From assembly GCF_000015285.1 (NCBI RefSeq), contig NC_008709.1:1736001-1800000 (forward strand): DNA of 64,000 bases, given 5' to 3'. The notes beneath the pieces are model-generated. The model saw only the letters and a program-made list of their open reading frames with translations, did no database searches and was not told the origin of the DNA. Shown in pieces: positions 45,118 to 55,500 of the stretch (position 1 is its first letter; every line of letters begins with the position of its first letter). A program made the position numbers and the translations under genes. Source of the DNA: Psychromonas ingrahamii 37. GTDB taxonomy: Bacteria; Pseudomonadota; Gammaproteobacteria; Enterobacterales; Psychromonadaceae.

Positions 45118-45810
45118 GTGCTGATGATAAATAGAAGGGGTAAAGCCTGGTGGCGCTTATTGAGTGGTTTACTGCTGCTAATAAGTTTGTCCAGCCTGAC
45201 CCTATGGTTATTAAATGAGCAGAAAATAATAACCGCGCTTAAAAGTAATTATGGCGTGCGGGCTGCTGACAGGGGAATAGCCTGGTTTGATATTCTGGAT
45301 TCAGCACAACAGTTGAGCGACATAGAAAAATTAACCAAGGTTAATAGTTTTTTTAATATGCTCTATTTCATTGATGACAAGCAGCTCTGGGGAGAAGACA
45401 ATTACTGGGCAACCCCGCTGGAATTTATTGGTGTAAAAGGGGGAGACTGTGAGGAGTTTGCCATCGCAAAATACTTTACATTATTAGCACTGGGTATCGA
45501 CGATCAGAAAATGCGTATTACCATGGTCAAAGCATTGACGCTGAATCAATATCATATGGTACTTTCCTATTATGAAACGCCCGGTTCAGTGCCTCTGGTG
45601 CTCGATAACTTGGATATGCAAATCAAACCTGCCAATCAACGTCAGGATCTTGATCCTATTTATAGCTTTAACGGTAGCCAACTTTGGCTTAATAAAGAAA
45701 AAGGACAAGGTGTACTGGTCGGTAAATCAGATCGCCTCGACCGCTGGACAAATTTAATTCAACGTATGGAATTTTCACGGATGAAACAGCCAAAGTTGAG
45801 AATGGAGTAA
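45118..45810 (+). CDS. lapG: LapG-like periplasmic cysteine protease
   Basis: Transglutaminase-like cysteine proteinase of 230 residues (BTLCP family). In Pseudomonas and Shewanella LapG cleaves the retention module of a giant surface adhesin, releasing the biofilm, when its LapD partner is not bound to c-di-GMP. An N-terminal signal/anchor (LLSGLLLLISLSSLTLWLL) precedes the catalytic triad Cys111 (GGDCEEFA), His146 (YHMVLSYY) and Asp163 (LDNLD). The start is GTG 45118 or ATG 45124. lapD follows after 7 bases. No adhesin gene lies nearby. Confidence 0.9.
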   Translation: MLMINRRGKAWWRLLSGLLLLISLSSLTLWLLNEQKIITALKSNYGVRAADRGIAWFDILDSAQQLSDIEKLTKVNSFFNMLYFIDDKQLWGEDNYWATPLEFIGVKGGDCEEFAIAKYFTLLALGIDDQKMRITMVKALTLNQYHMVLSYYETPGSVPLVLDNLDMQIKPANQRQDLDPIYSFNGSQLWLNKEKGQGVLVGKSDRLDRWTNLIQRMEFSRMKQPKLRME

Positions 45811-45817
45811 ATATTCA

Positions 45818-47740
45818 ATGACCCTGTTTAAGCAGATAAACTCATTATTGTTAGGACTTTTTTTGCTGGTAATGTCCACTTTATTTTATTTTCAGTTTAC
45901 CGAAACAAGTGCTTTTATGAGCGATCAAATGGAATCAGATCTCAATAATACCAGTATTTCATTAGGTCTGATGTTAAAACCTCATCTGGAAACGGGCGAT
46001 GTAGTGATGGTTGAAACCTTAATCAATGTTATTTTTGAAGGCGGTTTTTATCAAAGGGTCAGTCTGACCTGGCTTGCAGATCAAAAACAGCAAGTATGGA
46101 AGAATCCTGTCATTATAAATGGGGTACCACAATGGTTTGTTAACTTGGGGCTATTTAAGGGGCTAATAAGTGAAACTGTTATTACATCAGGGTGGTTACA
46201 GCTGGCAACGTTGAAAATCGAATCAAATCCAGCGATCGGTTACCGGGAATTATGGCGGATTATGAAACATATGGTACTGGCTTTAGTGGTTATTTTTCTT
46301 ATCGCAATTTTTTTATTCCGCTGGCGTTTAAAAACCATTTTAAAACCCGTAGATCAAGTTGCAGCACATGCCTATGACCTTGCCCGGTGTAAATTCAGTG
46401 AAAATTTACCCTTACCTAAAACCACTGAACTTAAAAAAATGGTTGATGCCGTTAACACCATGTCCGGACAATTAAAGTTAGTGTTTAATTCTCTTGCTGA
46501 GCAAGTGAATATATTAAAAAATGAAACATTGTTTGATGCTGTTTCGCAGCTTCCTAATAGACAGTACTTAGCGGGGCAATTGACCAGTCGCTTAGATCAG
46601 CCGGGGGTAGGGGCGCTAATATTAGCTAAATTTCCCTGGTTAGATGAAATACACCATAAATTTGGTTATCAGGTACGTGATCAAGCCATTAAAAAATTGT
46701 CAGATAACCTGCTGAAAAGCCTGCCTAAAAGCTTTATTGCGCGTATTTCAAATACGGAATTTGCTTTTTTAATAATGGATGCTGATGATAAACAGATAAC
46801 TTATTATCTGCAGCTGTTAATCCGTTTAATTAATCAGGAAATTTTGCAGGACGGCTGTATTCCCAACCGTGATTTTGCGATTGGGTTAAGTGAAAGGACC
46901 GCGAATGTAACACCCGCCGAATTATTAGCTCAGGCAGATCATGCTTTGCAAAAAGCGCTGTTAGAAAATAAAATCAGCCAATGGTTTAGGCCTCATACTG
47001 AGCAGGAATTTAGCCTGGAACAATGGCGAGTTCGTCTTCTGGATGTCATTAACAAACATCAGTTTATATTCCAATGGCAAATGGTACACAGCATGGAAAG
47101 TGATAGTGTCATGCAGAGAGAGATTTACAGTCGTTTAAAAATAGATGAAAAAGTTACCCAAGCGAATGAGTTTATACCCTTTGTTGAACGCTTAGCATTA
47201 GGCCATCAGTTCGACAGAAACATACTCGAAGCACTTGTCAAAAGACAGCTGCTAACGATTAATAAAGAACCTATTGCAGTGAATTTAACCCGTGACAGTA
47301 TAGTCAATAACGAATTTCATACCTGGTTAAGTCAATTTTTAAATAAGGTTGCCGATCCGCACCTTATTCATTTTGAGTTGCCCGAAGCGGGGGTTTTAAA
47401 TTATTTAGAGGAAGCGATTAGACTCTCTGACATTATAAAAATTAGAGGGGCAAAATGTGGTATAGATCATTATGGTCAACAGTTAACATCCTTTGAATAC
47501 CTGCGACTGTTAAAACCTTATTATGTAAAATTGGATCTTTCATTGTCTGCTTACCAGGATCAAGAGAAACCACACAATCTGAAAAATCTGGAAATCTGCC
47601 GCGCACTGGTCAATATTGCACATGGCTTTGATATTAAAGTGATTATTACGGGTATTGAAGACGAGAAGCATCTGAAGATGGTCAAAATTTTGCGGATTGA
47701 AGGTTATCAAGGTTATATATCAGGCCCAGTTGACATATAG
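45818..47740 (+). CDS. lapD: LapD-like c-di-GMP receptor (degenerate GGDEF-EAL)
   Basis: Inner-membrane receptor of 640 residues. It has TM1 (about 8-26), a periplasmic LapD/MoxY-N sensor (about 27-150), TM2 (about 152-171), HAMP (about 172-225), a GGDEF domain with its motif changed to SNTEF (about 235-395), and an EAL domain with the signature changed to PEAGVL (about 405-640). Both catalytic motifs are lost, so it should bind rather than make or degrade c-di-GMP. In known systems the c-di-GMP-bound form traps LapG and protects the adhesin. Co-transcribed with lapG. Confidence 0.92.
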   Translation: MTLFKQINSLLLGLFLLVMSTLFYFQFTETSAFMSDQMESDLNNTSISLGLMLKPHLETGDVVMVETLINVIFEGGFYQRVSLTWLADQKQQVWKNPVIINGVPQWFVNLGLFKGLISETVITSGWLQLATLKIESNPAIGYRELWRIMKHMVLALVVIFLIAIFLFRWRLKTILKPVDQVAAHAYDLARCKFSENLPLPKTTELKKMVDAVNTMSGQLKLVFNSLAEQVNILKNETLFDAVSQLPNRQYLAGQLTSRLDQPGVGALILAKFPWLDEIHHKFGYQVRDQAIKKLSDNLLKSLPKSFIARISNTEFAFLIMDADDKQITYYLQLLIRLINQEILQDGCIPNRDFAIGLSERTANVTPAELLAQADHALQKALLENKISQWFRPHTEQEFSLEQWRVRLLDVINKHQFIFQWQMVHSMESDSVMQREIYSRLKIDEKVTQANEFIPFVERLALGHQFDRNILEALVKRQLLTINKEPIAVNLTRDSIVNNEFHTWLSQFLNKVADPHLIHFELPEAGVLNYLEEAIRLSDIIKIRGAKCGIDHYGQQLTSFEYLRLLKPYYVKLDLSLSAYQDQEKPHNLKNLEICRALVNIAHGFDIKVIITGIEDEKHLKMVKILRIEGYQGYISGPVDI

Positions 47741-47741
47741 A

Positions 47742-47790
47742 CGCAAATTACTTGAAGATGCAAATGTCTGCATCTTCAAATAATTAGGCG
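47742..47790 (+). terminator. GATGCA-family hairpin acting as lapD terminator
   Basis: CGCAAATTACTTGAAGATGC pairs with GCATCTTCAAATAATTAGGCG-like sequence around a 6-base loop, followed by TTAATTTTTT. It shares the core ACTTGA..GATGCA with the palindrome at 41784-41835. The remaining 47791-48072 has no gene. Confidence 0.8.
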
Positions 47791-48072
47791 TTAATTTTTT
47801 ATCTTCGTGGCGTTAAGCTGCTTTAAACTCGCTTTTCTGGTTTCTCCATAGATAGTTTTTTTTGCAATGACGACCTTTATCTAAAATAAAAAATCATTTA
47901 CATCCCCCTTTGTTATTCATTTTCACACAATATTTTCGCTGAAATAATGATCCTGAATGCGGTTTGTTACGTAGAATTTTTCATCTAAACAGATTAGAAA
48001 TTTGTGCTAATATGAGCGCTATTTTATTAATATCAGCAATATCAGCAAATAACCGACTAGGGTACTTTAGAC

Positions 48073-51000
48073 ATGATCCCAAATTTATCTCATCAAGAGA
48101 ATATTAAACAAGATTACTTTGCATTTTTAACGGCGTTAAGTGCAACAAACTATTCCGGCGAAATAGAAAAAAGTTATGCCAGTCGTCTTGCTGTTGCAAC
48201 GGATAACAGTGTTTATCAATGTTTGCCGCAAGCAGTGATTTTTCCCCGCTCGACTCAGGATATTGTTGAAATTTGTAAACTTGCACAGGCTGATCAATTC
48301 TCCAATATTCGTTTTTCACCTCGCGGTGGCGGAACAGGTACCAACGGCCAGTCCTTAAGTAATGATCTGGTATTAGACCTGTCCCGTTTTATGAATCAAA
48401 TTATTGAATTGAATGAGACTGAAGGCTGGGTGCGGGTACAAACCGGCGTGGTTAAAGATCAACTGAATGAATTTTTGCGCCCTTTTGGTCTGTTTTTTTC
48501 GCCTGATTTATCAACCAGCAACCGCGCGACGATTGGCGGCATGGTCAGCTGTGATGCTTCCGGGCAAGGATCGCTCGTTTATGGTAAAACCAGTGATCAT
48601 GTTTTAGCACTCACGTCAGTATTAGTTGATGGTCACGTATTAGAGAGCGCACCGCTTAAAGGTGATGCTTTAGTTGAACAAAGTGCACGTCAAGATACGA
48701 TTGGTGCTATTTACCGTCAGGTGATTGAAACCTGTTCGACTAAGCAACAGCAAATTGAGCAAGGTTTCCCCAAGCTGAATCGCTTCTTAACCGGTTATGA
48801 TTTAAAACATGTCTATGATGCTGAAACAGGCGGTGTCGATTTAACCCGTATTTTGTGCGGCGCGGAGGGCTCCTTGGCTTTTATTACCGAAGCTAAATTA
48901 CATGTGCAAAAAATCCCCACTTATCGCACTTTGTTTAATATTAAATACGACAGTTTCCAATCAGCATTACAAAATGCCCCTTTCTTAGTGCAAGCCAATG
49001 CGTTATCGGTAGAAACCATTGATTCAAAGGTTTTAAATCTGGCCAAACAAGATATTGTCTGGCATAGCGTTAGTCAATTAATCACAGATGTACCCAATAA
49101 AATTGTTGATGGTTTAAATGTCGTTGAATTTGTTGAAGAAGACGCAGAAAGTCAAACGCAAAAAGTCAATGATTTAATTATAAAATTAGATAAATTAATT
49201 GCCAATGAAGAAGCGGGTGTGATTGCTTACCAAATCTGTGATGATTTGGACGATATCAATAAAATTTACGGTATGCGTAAAAAAGCGGTTGGTTTGTTAG
49301 GCAAGACCGCGGGCAGTGCAAAACCTATTCCTTTTGTCGAAGATACCTGTGTGCCGCCGGAAAATTTAGCGGCTTACATTATTGAATTCCGGCAGTTATT
49401 GGATGATCACAATCTGCATTATGGCATGTTTGGCCATGTGGATGCCGGGGTATTACATGTGCGTCCGGCGCTGGATATGTGCGATCCGGAGCAGGAAAAA
49501 ATCATGCGCACCATTTCTGATAAGGTGGTGGCATTAACTTCTAAATATAAAGGGTTAATGTGGGGAGAGCATGGCAAAGGCTTCCGCAGTGAATACAGCC
49601 CGGAATTTTTTGGTGAAGAGCTGTACGTCGAATTACGTAAAATTAAAGCGGTCTTTGATCCGCAAAACCGTGTTAACCCAGGGAAAATCTGTACACCGAT
49701 AGACTCGAATGAGTTGTTAGTCAGTGTGGACGCGGTAAAACGTGGTACCTTTGATCGTCAAATCCCGATTAAGGTCCGCACAAGTTTTAAAGAGACCGTT
49801 GATTGTAACGGCAATGGTCTCTGTTTTAACTATGATACTAAATCCCCGATGTGTCCCTCGGTTAAAGTCACCCGTGATCGCCGTCATTCCCCTAAAGGTC
49901 GTGCGGGTTTGATGCGCGAATGGTTACGTCAGTTAGCCAATAATGATATCGATGTTTTACAACTTGAAGAAGATCTTTATGCGGGTAAAAATGCCAGTAT
50001 CTTCAGAAAATTTGTCAATACCTTAGCTAAACGCAAAGGTGAATATGACTTTTCACATGAAGTCATGGAAGCGATGCAGGGCTGTTTAGCCTGTAAAGCC
50101 TGTACCAGTCAGTGTCCTATTCAGGTGGATGTCCCTACTTTTCGTGCCCGTTTTATGCATATTTATCATGATCGTTACCTGCGCCCTTTAAAAGATTATT
50201 TTGTTGCCTATGTAGAGCAATATGCCCCGGTGATGGGGAAAGCCCCGCAATTCTTTAATTTTTTTATGGGCATGAAACTGACCGCTGCCTTAACAGAAAA
50301 GTTTGTCGGTATGGTTGATATTCCGTTACTTTCAAGCCCATCACTCACCGCTTCACTTAAAATTCAGGATGTGCTTGAGTTTGATTTAGCTAAGCTTCAG
50401 GCATTAACTGATGCTGAACGTAAAGAGTATGTATTAATAGTGCAGGATCCCTTTACTACTTATTATGATGCGGATGTAGTCAGAGATGTTGTCTTAACGA
50501 TTAAAAAATTAGGCTATAAACCGGTGATCCTGCCCTTTAAGGCAAATGGAAAACCACAGCATATTAAAGGTTTCCTGGATAAATTTGCTAAAACAGCCAA
50601 GGACTCAGCGCAGTTTTTAAATCAGATGGCAACGCTTAATATTCCTATGGTTGGGACAGATCCTGCCATGGTATTGTGTTACCGTGACGAGTACAAAAAA
50701 GCACTAGGTGAAAATCGTGGTGAGTTTCATGTGCACCTTTTCCAAGAATGGTTATTAACGCGTTTAAGCAGTGATAAAACCCCCTTAACCGGTAAGCAAT
50801 ATTTTTTATTGGGTCACTGCACCGAAGTCACTGCAGAGCCGGCATCCGGTGGGGATTGGGCTAAAATATTTAATCATTTTGGCGCCGAGTTTATTAATGT
50901 TGCTGTGGGTTGTTGCGGTATGGCTGGTACCTATGGGCATGATGTGACTCACCTGGCTGATTCAAAAGCCATTTACAGTCTTAGCTGGGAAGCCGAAATT

Positions 51001-51117
51001 GCTAAACGTGAGCGTTCACAATGTTTAGCAACGGGTTATTCATGTCGCAGCCAAGTCAAGCGTATTGAAGGGCATACATTAAAACACCCTGTGCAGGCGC
51101 TCTTAGAGATTCTATAG
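48073..51117 (+). CDS. ydiJ: YdiJ-type FAD/Fe-S oxidoreductase (D-2-hydroxyglutarate dehydrogenase)
   Basis: Protein of 1014 residues closely resembling E. coli YdiJ in length and sequence landmarks. The FAD_binding_4 domain has FSPRGGGTGTNGQSLS and STSNRATIGGMVSCDASGQG. The flavin-oxidase C domain ends at WGEHGKGFRSEY. Cysteine-rich segments CNGNGLCFNYDTKSPMCP and CLACKACTSQCPIQ follow, then a C-terminal CCG-type domain (GHCTEVTAEP, GCCGMAGTYGHD). YdiJ homologues oxidise D-2-hydroxyglutarate made as a side product of SerA. Followed by ydiI as in enterobacteria. It differs from Dld-II at 4417 in its Fe-S region. Confidence 0.92.
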   Translation: MIPNLSHQENIKQDYFAFLTALSATNYSGEIEKSYASRLAVATDNSVYQCLPQAVIFPRSTQDIVEICKLAQADQFSNIRFSPRGGGTGTNGQSLSNDLVLDLSRFMNQIIELNETEGWVRVQTGVVKDQLNEFLRPFGLFFSPDLSTSNRATIGGMVSCDASGQGSLVYGKTSDHVLALTSVLVDGHVLESAPLKGDALVEQSARQDTIGAIYRQVIETCSTKQQQIEQGFPKLNRFLTGYDLKHVYDAETGGVDLTRILCGAEGSLAFITEAKLHVQKIPTYRTLFNIKYDSFQSALQNAPFLVQANALSVETIDSKVLNLAKQDIVWHSVSQLITDVPNKIVDGLNVVEFVEEDAESQTQKVNDLIIKLDKLIANEEAGVIAYQICDDLDDINKIYGMRKKAVGLLGKTAGSAKPIPFVEDTCVPPENLAAYIIEFRQLLDDHNLHYGMFGHVDAGVLHVRPALDMCDPEQEKIMRTISDKVVALTSKYKGLMWGEHGKGFRSEYSPEFFGEELYVELRKIKAVFDPQNRVNPGKICTPIDSNELLVSVDAVKRGTFDRQIPIKVRTSFKETVDCNGNGLCFNYDTKSPMCPSVKVTRDRRHSPKGRAGLMREWLRQLANNDIDVLQLEEDLYAGKNASIFRKFVNTLAKRKGEYDFSHEVMEAMQGCLACKACTSQCPIQVDVPTFRARFMHIYHDRYLRPLKDYFVAYVEQYAPVMGKAPQFFNFFMGMKLTAALTEKFVGMVDIPLLSSPSLTASLKIQDVLEFDLAKLQALTDAERKEYVLIVQDPFTTYYDADVVRDVVLTIKKLGYKPVILPFKANGKPQHIKGFLDKFAKTAKDSAQFLNQMATLNIPMVGTDPAMVLCYRDEYKKALGENRGEFHVHLFQEWLLTRLSSDKTPLTGKQYFLLGHCTEVTAEPASGGDWAKIFNHFGAEFINVAVGCCGMAGTYGHDVTHLADSKAIYSLSWEAEIAKRERSQCLATGYSCRSQVKRIEGHTLKHPVQALLEIL

Positions 51118-51163
51118 AAATCTTATATAACATAATTTACTGGAAAAAAAGTACAGGACAAAA

Positions 51164-51592
51164 ATGTCGATTTGGAAAAAAAACACGGATTTAGCGCGCT
51201 TAAATGCAACCAGTGAAAAGACACTGACCGCTCACTTGGGCATTTTATTTACCGAGGTGGGCGATAACTCTTTAACTGGGACAATGCCTGTTGACCAGCG
51301 CACTGTCCAGCCTTTTGGGCTGTTACATGGTGGTGCATCTGTTGTTTTAGCTGAAACGTTAGGCAGTCTGGCTGCTAACTTAACTGTCCCGCAAGATAAA
51401 GTTTGTGTGGGCCTGGAAGTTAATGCCAATCATATACGTGGTGTAAAATCTGGGATTGTTATTGGTACTGCAACGGCGCTGCACATAGGTTATACAACAC
51501 AAATTTGGTCCATTGAAATAAAAAATGAAAGAGGGCAATTGGTGTGTATATCACGCCTGACTATTGCGGTTATTAATAAACCTATACCCTAA
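51164..51592 (+). CDS. ydiI: Hotdog-fold acyl-CoA thioesterase YdiI/MenI-like
   Basis: Cytoplasmic thioesterase of 142 residues. The motif LLHGGASVVLAETLGSLAAN contains the catalytic acidic residue of the PaaI/YdiI hotdog family, and VGLEVNANHIRGV is the second family block. In E. coli YdiI hydrolyses DHNA-CoA in menaquinone synthesis and other aryl-CoAs. It lies 46 bases after ydiJ, as in enterobacteria. Confidence 0.9.
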   Translation: MSIWKKNTDLARLNATSEKTLTAHLGILFTEVGDNSLTGTMPVDQRTVQPFGLLHGGASVVLAETLGSLAANLTVPQDKVCVGLEVNANHIRGVKSGIVIGTATALHIGYTTQIWSIEIKNERGQLVCISRLTIAVINKPIP

Positions 51593-51688
51593 CTAGCCAG
51601 ATATTTAGATTTTATTGCTAGTTTTTAAACAGATAAAATAGCGCTGTGGTAATTGATCACAAGGCACTTAAATAAAAAAGAGAAAGTT

Positions 51689-52522
51689 ATGATTAAAATT
51701 GGTGCTTATAATGAGCTGACTATTATTAAGCAAGTTGATTTCGGTGTGTACCTTGACGGGCAGGAAGACGGGGAAATATTATTACCCCGCCGTTATGTCA
51801 CCGATGATATGAAAATCGGGCAAACTGTGGTGGTCTTTCTGTATTGTGATTCAGAAGATCGTTTGATTGCTACCACGCAAAAACCAAAAGCGGAAGTGGG
51901 GGAATTTACTTCATTAAAAGTTGTTGATACAAATAGAGCAGGTGCCTTTCTAGATTGGGGGTTACCGAAAGATTTATTAGTCCCTTTTAATCAGCAAAAA
52001 ACACCAATGAAAGAAGGTTATGGATATATTGTTTATATTTATCAAGATGATATAAGTGAGCGTTTAGTCGCTTCATCAAAATTAGACCGTTTTTTAGACA
52101 AAGAAGAAGCCAATTATAAAGTGGGCGATAAAGTCGATTTATTAATCGCAGAAAGAAGCGATATTGGTTTTAAAGCGATTATTAATAATAAACACTGGGG
52201 GGTTCTGTTCCCAAGCGACGTGTTTGGTGAGATGGGTATTGGAAAAAGGTGCAAAGGTTATATCAAGCAAGTACGTGAAGATGGCAAAATTGATTTGACC
52301 CTGACACAGATAGGCTATGGGAAGATTGATTCATTAGCCGAGCGGGTTGTCCAAACCCTGAAATTGCATCAGGGTTACCTGCAACTGTCGGATAAAAGTT
52401 CTCCTGAGCAAATAGCCAAAATTTTAAAAATGAGTAAAGCTAATTTCAAAAAAGCGATCGGTCAGTTATATCGTAAAAAAGTCATTCATATTGAAAATAA
52501 TGGGATCCGTTTAAACGAATAA
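51689..52522 (+). CDS. cvfB: CvfB/YitL-type S1 RNA-binding protein
   Basis: Protein of 277 residues of the CvfB family. Tandem S1-like domains (GAYNELTIIKQVDFGVYLDG; LKVVDTNRAGAFLDWGLPKD; VDLLIAERSDIGFKAIINN) are followed by a winged-helix C-terminus (about 215-277). CvfB in staphylococci binds RNA and affects virulence gene expression; here the role is probably general post-transcriptional control. ATG 51689 is preceded by AGAGAAAG and gives the conserved start; the longer frame from 51653 is unlikely. Confidence 0.88.
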   Translation: MIKIGAYNELTIIKQVDFGVYLDGQEDGEILLPRRYVTDDMKIGQTVVVFLYCDSEDRLIATTQKPKAEVGEFTSLKVVDTNRAGAFLDWGLPKDLLVPFNQQKTPMKEGYGYIVYIYQDDISERLVASSKLDRFLDKEEANYKVGDKVDLLIAERSDIGFKAIINNKHWGVLFPSDVFGEMGIGKRCKGYIKQVREDGKIDLTLTQIGYGKIDSLAERVVQTLKLHQGYLQLSDKSSPEQIAKILKMSKANFKKAIGQLYRKKVIHIENNGIRLNE

Positions 52523-52557
52523 TTTACCGCAGGTTCGTTTTTCTTTCCTTTATCTAC

Positions 52558-52585
52558 CGTACTGGCCCCATTCGGTGCCAGTACG
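52558..52585. terminator. Bidirectional hairpin between cvfB and mscK
   Basis: CGTACTGGC (52558-52566) and GCCAGTACG (52577-52585) around a 10-base loop, placed between convergent stops. Confidence 0.75.
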
Positions 52586-52594
52586 TACGAATAA

Positions 52595-55500
52595 TCAGCT
52601 TTTTTCCTTGTCCTGTGAAATAAGATGAACATCCTGTTGCGGGAAAGGGATCATAATTTCAGCTGCCTTAAAGCGTTTATAAATTTCTTTATGCAATTCA
52701 GTAATTGTCTGTAAACGATCACCTTGGGTGGCAACGTAGGCCCTTAGGGTGAGTAGTAAGCTGCTATCGGCAAATTCTTCAAAGTTAACAAAGGGTGGCG
52801 GTTCAGTGAGTGTATGCTCATTCTCCTTGGCAATATCTTCAATAATGGTCATGGCCAATTCCACATCACTGCCGTAAGCAATGCCGACCTTAACCATGAT
52901 CCGGGTAATTTCATCGCTAAGTGTCCAATTAAGTACACGGCCGGTAATCAACTCTTTATTGGGAATCAATAACTCTTTTTCATCAAAGTTGCGGATGGTG
53001 GTGGCGCGAATACGAATGCGGATCACTGTGCCCGATGATTCGTCCGTACTGCCGGTGCTGATAATATCACCGACGCGAATGGGCCGTTCAAATAATAGAA
53101 TTAAACCACAAATGAAATTGGCGACGACTTCCTGCAGACCAAAGCCAATGCCGACACTCAGCGCTGCAAACATCCATCCGATACGGGAGGAATTTATTCC
53201 AAGAAAGCTCATGGTGATAAGAATCGTAATAATAACAATGCCATAACGTGTTAAGGTCACAATAGCATAACGGGAACCTGGACTGACTTTTCCGTTTTTA
53301 AGTAAAATGATATCTATTAAAGAAGGTAAGTTTCGGGATAATATATACCCTCCTAAGCTCACTAAAAAAGCCACTAATACTTCATCCAGTCTCACGGCAA
53401 GCAACACTTCTTTACCATCCACTATCACGTCTTTATTCCACAGCTCTATCTGTTCAAGGAAACTTAATGCAGGTAACATCTGACCCCAGACGCCAACGAA
53501 TCCGACCACGGCGAGGACTAAGGTCGCGGCATTAATCAGCTTGTGACTGTCGCCGTCTAATGTTTTTAAATTGGCCTCATGCTCTAATATTTCCTCATGA
53601 ATTAATTCCGGTATTTCACTCTCTGTTGCTTTAAGGCGGTCCCATTTAACCTTTCGAGCAATCACCAAATTATCATAGGTGAGCCGTTTACTGGTAATTA
53701 ATAACCAGCGGCTTAAAAGTGAATGAAAAATCCACACAACAGCGGCAAATAAAATTGAAAAATACAGACGTTCGCCAAATATGCCTGCTGTGTAGGTGTA
53801 TCCTGCTAAGGACATAATAACTATCGCGACGGGTAAGCACATAGTAAAGAAAAAGATAATTTTTCTGGTGTGGAATGTTGACTCAGGATCTGTTGTTGCC
53901 GGATACAGTAAGCCTTTGTGAGGGTGAAAAATACTATAGATGATTCTTACCAGTGTAAACATAAGACCTGAATAGCCCAATACTGCAAGCGCTCCCCCCA
54001 ATGTCGCAGGAAATAATTTGATCGCACTCAGGGTGATAAAATAGCAGGGAATACCGAAGTAAATAAATAGGTTGAGTTGTTTGACATATTTTGACAGCGC
54101 TTTTGCTTTACGCCCAAAATGCACTTCTGACACCCCTTTTTCAATGCACAGCACTTTTAAAAGCTGCACTGCAAAGAGCGACACCGCAGTGTAAATGCCA
54201 GCATTGGCTAATTCGACTGAAATGTTCGACGCAGTTGTTGGGAGTTTTATCGCCCAACTAATAATAAATAAGATTAACCCGGCCGGTAATGCTAACAGCG
54301 TGGTGTAAATTAATGCTTTAAGGGTATGCAGGATACTATCTTGTTTGACACTGCCTACCTTTTCACCACAAATTTGTAATGAGGTAAGTAAATTCTGGCG
54401 TAAAAAAATCAACAAAAAGACCAAGGATAAGGGGATAAAGAGTAACAAGAGATTTGGTAATCTAATTTTTTTTAGTTTCAATAACTCACTTTTAAAATGA
54501 CTTACGTAGCATTTAAGATCTGAGGGTAATTGGGTAAACATAATAAAATCAAAGGCGTTACTGCTTTTTAGCCACAGGAGGTGCTCAGTTAAATAATCAT
54601 CATACTCTTTTGTTTTATTTATTAATTGTAGGTATCTGGCATCCAGTTCGTATAACCCACTCTGCTGTACCCGGTCATTTTTTATCACTCTTTCAAGCAT
54701 GTTTTGACGGTTTTCTAACAATTCGGACAGGATCTTATGATGTTCACTGCTTTTTTTCTTGTCATACTGCCCGGGTGCTTGCTCATCGTTAATTAACATC
54801 TCTTCGTGACGGAACAATCGTAAGCTTATGTTAGCAATATCATCAAGCACCACACTGCGTGACTTTATGTAGGTTTGACTCTTGGGGAGTTTTTCTCGTT
54901 GTGCGCGAATGGATAAAGCTATAAAGGATGAGTCACTTTGAAGTTGCAATTTTTTACGTGCACTGTGGAATGCTTCTGATACCTGCAGTGATAATTTACG
55001 TTCACTCGTTTCTTTTTCTAACAGTGTTTGCAGTTCCTGAAACTGTAATTCTAATACAGCAATCAAGGCTAAATTTTGCTTGGCTATTCCCTGCAGGTAA
55101 TTATCCTCTGCTAATGCCCCGTTGAGCACCAAATTGGCAGTTTCAGACACTTTTTGGGTCGACTCTGCGCGTTTGTTAAAAAGCTTTTCATGTAAAAACG
55201 CGATGCGTATTTCGATTTTTTTCAGCAAGGTTATTTCGTTTTTTTGTTTTTCCTGCAGCAGGTTCAATAAAGTACTGTTGCCGGTGAGTTCCTGATCAAG
55301 CATTAACAGTTCTGTTTGTAACGATTGACGTTTCGTTTCCTGGTACCAATTATCCGCTTCTGTAAATGCAGGACTGTTATTGGATTGTTTATCTATCTGC
55401 TTTTCATCAAGCTCTGCCATTTCTAAACGGATATAATTAATTCTTTCTCTGTCCCGGCTCGGCCGTAAGGTACTTTCCCCAATAGTGGTATTAATGGCAC

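Noticed and set aside
45818-47740. Active diguanylate cyclase or phosphodiesterase
   Set aside because: GGDEF is replaced by SNTEF and the EAL signature is lost; domain order fits a LapD-type receptor.
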